Source: Rickettsiales bacterium (GTDB lineage: Bacteria; Pseudomonadota; Alphaproteobacteria; Rickettsiales; UBA1997). From it: a DNA stretch of 7,887 bases. This document shows positions 5,679 through 7,887 of this stretch, in pieces; position 1 is the stretch's first letter, and each line of letters opens with the position of its first letter. The position numbers were made by a program, and so were the translations under genes. The notes under the pieces are model-generated. The model made no database searches. It was given only the letters and a program-made list of their open reading frames with translations, and had not been told where the DNA came from. The stretch lies in contig CANDYP010000062.1 of NCBI GenBank assembly GCA_947425005.1, positions 1 through 7,887 on the forward strand, given 5' to 3'.

Positions 5679-6122
5679 TTACAAATTTTTCATAAAATGA
5701 AGCCCGCGGATGTAGAAATTTTCTTTAAAGTAGAGCGAGTGGGATTTTTTATTTTCGGTGAAAGAGTCTAAAATAATTTTTTTGCAGCTTAGTTTTTTGC
5801 CGATTTTTTCAATTTCGCGGAGGATTTTTTTGCCAATCCCCGCCCCTCTTTTTTCTTCGTCAACAATAAAACTGGAAAGCTGGATGTAGCGGCCGCAGTA
5901 AAGCATGCGTAAGACCCAATAGCCACACACGCCGACAATTTTGTCGCCTTCAAACGCGCCGATCATTTTAAAACCATTCATCTCGATCATCTCGGAAATC
6001 TGGGCGCTGAAATTTTCCAAACTCATCTCTTGATATCTTTGCTTCACGACTGCGTAGGACTGAAGCATTTCTTCTTTTGTGTTTAATTCTTTAATGACGA
6101 TTTGATCAGTGATTTTTGCCAT
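5679..6122 (-). CDS. GNAT-family N-acetyltransferase
   Basis: A 147-residue single-domain protein with the GNAT fold signature. A strand FEGDKIVGVCGYWVL (57-71) is followed by motif A, SFIVDEEKRGAGIGKKILREIE (84-105), in which the R-G-A-G-I-G loop binds the pyrophosphate of acetyl-CoA. After that come the strand KIILDS and SHSLYFKENFY (127-137), the usual motif B with a Tyr near the thiol. The substrate cannot be told from the sequence; related proteins modify amines on small molecules or protein N-termini. It starts 6 bases after the murC stop and precedes xthA, so it is probably co-transcribed with both. There is no Shine-Dalgarno motif at the ATG. Confidence 0.88.
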   Translation of the reverse strand: MAKITDQIVIKELNTKEEMLQSYAVVKQRYQEMSLENFSAQISEMIEMNGFKMIGAFEGDKIVGVCGYWVLRMLYCGRYIQLSSFIVDEEKRGAGIGKKILREIEKIGKKLSCKKIILDSFTENKKSHSLYFKENFYIRGLHFMKNL

Positions 6123-6128
6123 CAGAGT

Positions 6129-7541
6129 TTAGATGTTTTTTAATTGAGATTCCAAAGCCGCGGCCCAGTAGGTAATGCTTCCCGCCCCCGTGCAAAACAC
6201 GATGTCGCCTGCAGAAATTTGCGGCTTGATTAGCGCCGCCAAATCTTTGTCGCCGTTTAATTTAATCACGTTTTTGTGACCCTGCTTTTCAATTCCAGCG
6301 ATTAAATCATCTTGGCTGGCACCCACAATTGGCGCCTGTCCCGCCGAATAAACATCGGCAACAATCACACAATCAGCGTCAGAAAACGCACCACAAAATT
6401 CATTAAATAAATCGTGCACTCGAGAATATTTGTGCGGCTGAAAAACGCAGATGACTTTATGCCTTCCGGCTAGATGGCGCGCGCCTTTAAGCGTGGTTGA
6501 AATTTCAGTTGGATGATGTCCGTAATCGTCAATGATTGCGACATTCTCGTACTCACCAACTTTGGTAAAACGACGTCTCACGCCGTTAAAAGCAGCAAGC
6601 GCTTTTTTGATCACATCGTCACTAAACCCTAAAAATGCACCGATAGCAATCGCCACTAAAGCATTGCTGGCATTGTGTTCGCCGTAGACTGGCATTACGA
6701 TATTTTTAATCTCGCGACCTGATTTAAAAACCGCGTCGAAGGTCAGACCCTTCACATCCATTGTAATATTTTTTGCCATTAAATCGGCAGATTTTGTCAC
6801 GGAATAGGTAACTAAATTTTGCTTCTGCTCTTTTAGTTTGTTGTAAATCTTTTCAACCTCTGGACTGTCAATGCAAAGCACGCAGATACCCTGCCCCGGT
6901 ATTTGCGAAATGTATTTTTCAAAACAATCTTTTTGTTTTTCGAAGCTGCCGGCGTAGCCAGAGAACTCCAGATGCTCCGGCTCGATGTTGGTCACAGCGC
7001 CGATGAAGCTAGGCAGGTCAACGAAGCTGGCATCCGACTCATCCGATTCCGCCACCAAATATTCGCCTTTGCCAATTTTAGAATTACTGCCGAAATAGTG
7101 AATGACGCCGCCATTTACAATGGTTGGATCCAATCCGCCGATTTCCAACATCAAAGACACCATGCCCGTGGTGCTAGTCTTGCCGTGGGTTCCGGCGATT
7201 GTAATGCCTTTGTACTCACGCATGATCATCGCCAAAAGATTGGCGCGCGTAATGACCGGAATATTTCTTTTTTGAGCTTCAACGATTTCCGGATTTTCAG
7301 TTTTAATGATTGAAGTTTGTACAATTAGCGAAACGTCGGCCGAAATATTTTCTGCCTTGTGGCCGACGAAATAAGTTGCACCTTTGGCTCGCAGCTTTTC
7401 AGTGAGATAATTTTCTGACAAATCCGAGCCCTGAACCGGAATTTTTAATTCGCGCAAAATGAATGCCAGAGCGCTCATGCCAATGCCACCAAGTCCAATA
7501 AAATGGACTTTGCTTTGCGCTTTTAGGTCTTGAAAATTCAT
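6129..7541 (-). CDS. murC: UDP-N-acetylmuramate--L-alanine ligase
   Basis: Adds L-alanine to UDP-MurNAc using ATP, the first step of the peptide stem of peptidoglycan, in the cytoplasm. The 470-residue length is typical. Domains in order: UDP-binding Rossmann region with HFIGLGGIGMSALA (13-26) and GSDLSEN (38-44); ATP-binding loop GTHGKTST (117-124); AESDESDASF (164-173) and NIEPEHLEFSG (185-195); YGEHNASNALVA (286-297), NGVRRRF (319-325), DDYGHHPTEI (338-347) and FQPHKYSR (367-374) towards and in the C-terminal domain. The open frame extends 26 codons further upstream, but I chose the ATG at 7541-7539: MNFQDLKAQSKVHFIG is the normal family N-terminus, and the extension (RSRRPAGTIAGAVSASSS) matches no MurC and overlaps a GC-rich hairpin. 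First gene of the murC-GNAT-xthA unit. Confidence 0.96.
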   Translation of the reverse strand: MNFQDLKAQSKVHFIGLGGIGMSALAFILRELKIPVQGSDLSENYLTEKLRAKGATYFVGHKAENISADVSLIVQTSIIKTENPEIVEAQKRNIPVITRANLLAMIMREYKGITIAGTHGKTSTTGMVSLMLEIGGLDPTIVNGGVIHYFGSNSKIGKGEYLVAESDESDASFVDLPSFIGAVTNIEPEHLEFSGYAGSFEKQKDCFEKYISQIPGQGICVLCIDSPEVEKIYNKLKEQKQNLVTYSVTKSADLMAKNITMDVKGLTFDAVFKSGREIKNIVMPVYGEHNASNALVAIAIGAFLGFSDDVIKKALAAFNGVRRRFTKVGEYENVAIIDDYGHHPTEISTTLKGARHLAGRHKVICVFQPHKYSRVHDLFNEFCGAFSDADCVIVADVYSAGQAPIVGASQDDLIAGIEKQGHKNVIKLNGDKDLAALIKPQISAGDIVFCTGAGSITYWAAALESQLKNI

Positions 7542-7651
7542 TGAAATTTGATTTTGAGATGAGGAGGCAGAGACAGCGCCTGCAATAGTTCCGGCAGGGC
7601 GTCGCGAACGTAAAAGCAAAAGTTTATTTGTAAAATTAAAATCTCGAAAAA
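7542..7651. other. Divergent murC/nth intergenic region with a GC-rich hairpin
   Basis: The 110 bases between divergent murC and nth are AT-rich at both ends, with a GC-rich islet at about 7565-7610. Within it CGCCTGC (7577-7583) pairs with GCAGGGCG (7594-7601), with one bulged G and a 10-base loop. TAAAAT at 7631-7636 is a possible -10 for nth, but no good -35 lies upstream of it. No convincing murC promoter is seen. The islet could be a repeat fragment or a regulatory site. Confidence 0.45.
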
Positions 7652-7887
7652 ATGAATAAAAAAAAGATCGATCAGATTTTTACAATTTGGCAGCAAGAAA
7701 ATCCGCACCCCAAAACTGAGCTAATTTTTACAAATAATTACACGCTTTTAGTTGCCGTAGTTTTGTCGGCACAAAGCACGGATGTCGGCGTCAATAAAGC
7801 CACAAAAGCGCTTTTCAAAATTGCTGACACGCCGGAAAAAATGTTGAAATTGGGCGAAGAAAATCTGAAGAAATACATCAATACGAT
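7652..7887 (+). CDS. nth: Endonuclease III (N-terminal part, cut by window edge)
   Basis: DNA glycosylase/AP lyase of base-excision repair, acting on oxidised pyrimidines. The first 78 codons are present. They match the family closely: ENPHPKTELIFTNNYTLLVA (16-35), then the highly conserved VVLSAQSTDVGVNKATKALF (36-55) with Gln41 (SAQ) and Asp44, then TPEKMLKLGEENLKKYI. The helix-hairpin-helix motif, the catalytic Lys and Asp, and the iron-sulfur cysteines lie beyond the window. The ATG at 7652-7654 puts the N-terminus at the family position; the upstream sequence is A-rich with no Shine-Dalgarno motif. It is read divergently from murC. Confidence 0.93.
   Translation, partial: MNKKKIDQIFTIWQQENPHPKTELIFTNNYTLLVAVVLSAQSTDVGVNKATKALFKIADTPEKMLKLGEENLKKYINT

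Noticed and set aside
6903..7313. 136-codon plus-strand open frame within murC
   Set aside because: It lies wholly antisense to a well-conserved part of murC and has no recognisable motif.
7542..7619. Upstream ATG at 7619 as the murC start
   Set aside because: The added 26 residues match no MurC, while the internal ATG at 7541 gives the standard N-terminus.
1..7887. CRISPR array, phage or transposase genes, toxin-antitoxin or defence genes
   Set aside because: No regularly spaced direct repeats and no matching reading frames were seen; apart from the palindromic elements the content is housekeeping.

Overview
The window looks like chromosomal DNA of a moderately AT-rich alphaproteobacterium. 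Three independent signs agree. There is a circularly permuted, two-piece tmRNA gene (ssrA). Next to it is the alphaproteobacterial form of the ClpXP adaptor SspB. There is also a long palindromic repeat built around a CCCGGACTTGTTCCGGGG core, a type common in alphaproteobacterial intergenic DNA. The genetic code is standard. None of the ten readable start codons has a recognisable Shine-Dalgarno motif.

Layout. Positions 1-2578 are read leftward: ssrA, then sspB, plsY, pyrF and the 5' part of murE. sspB/plsY and pyrF/murE overlap by 4 bases and plsY/pyrF are 8 bases apart, so sspB to murE forms one compact operon directly downstream of ssrA. Positions 2579-2803 are a divergent intergenic region that holds a 109-base imperfect inverted repeat. 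Positions 2804-4701 are read rightward: a free-standing C-terminal half of the carbamoyl-phosphate synthase large subunit (split CarB), then a one-base overlap into a small YggU/DUF167 gene. A 110-base palindromic element (4703-4812) separates these from a convergent leftward operon, murC - GNAT acetyltransferase - xthA (7541 down to 4832). Positions 7652-7887 hold the start of nth, read rightward and divergent from murC; it is cut by the window end.

How the genes fit together. ssrA and sspB are two parts of ribosome rescue and tagged-protein degradation: the RNA adds the tag, and the adaptor delivers tagged proteins to ClpXP. pyrF and the CarB half belong to de novo pyrimidine synthesis. plsY starts phospholipid synthesis, murE and murC build the peptidoglycan precursor, and xthA and nth are base-excision-repair nucleases. 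The gene content is ordinary housekeeping.

The unusual points are in the details. The tmRNA tag reads ANDNFANDNFEFAPVALAA, with the presumed SspB-binding module ANDNF present twice in tandem, encoded by mostly different synonymous codons, and the adaptor gene next door. CarB is split, and no N-terminal half is found here. Several palindromic elements sit between or inside genes.
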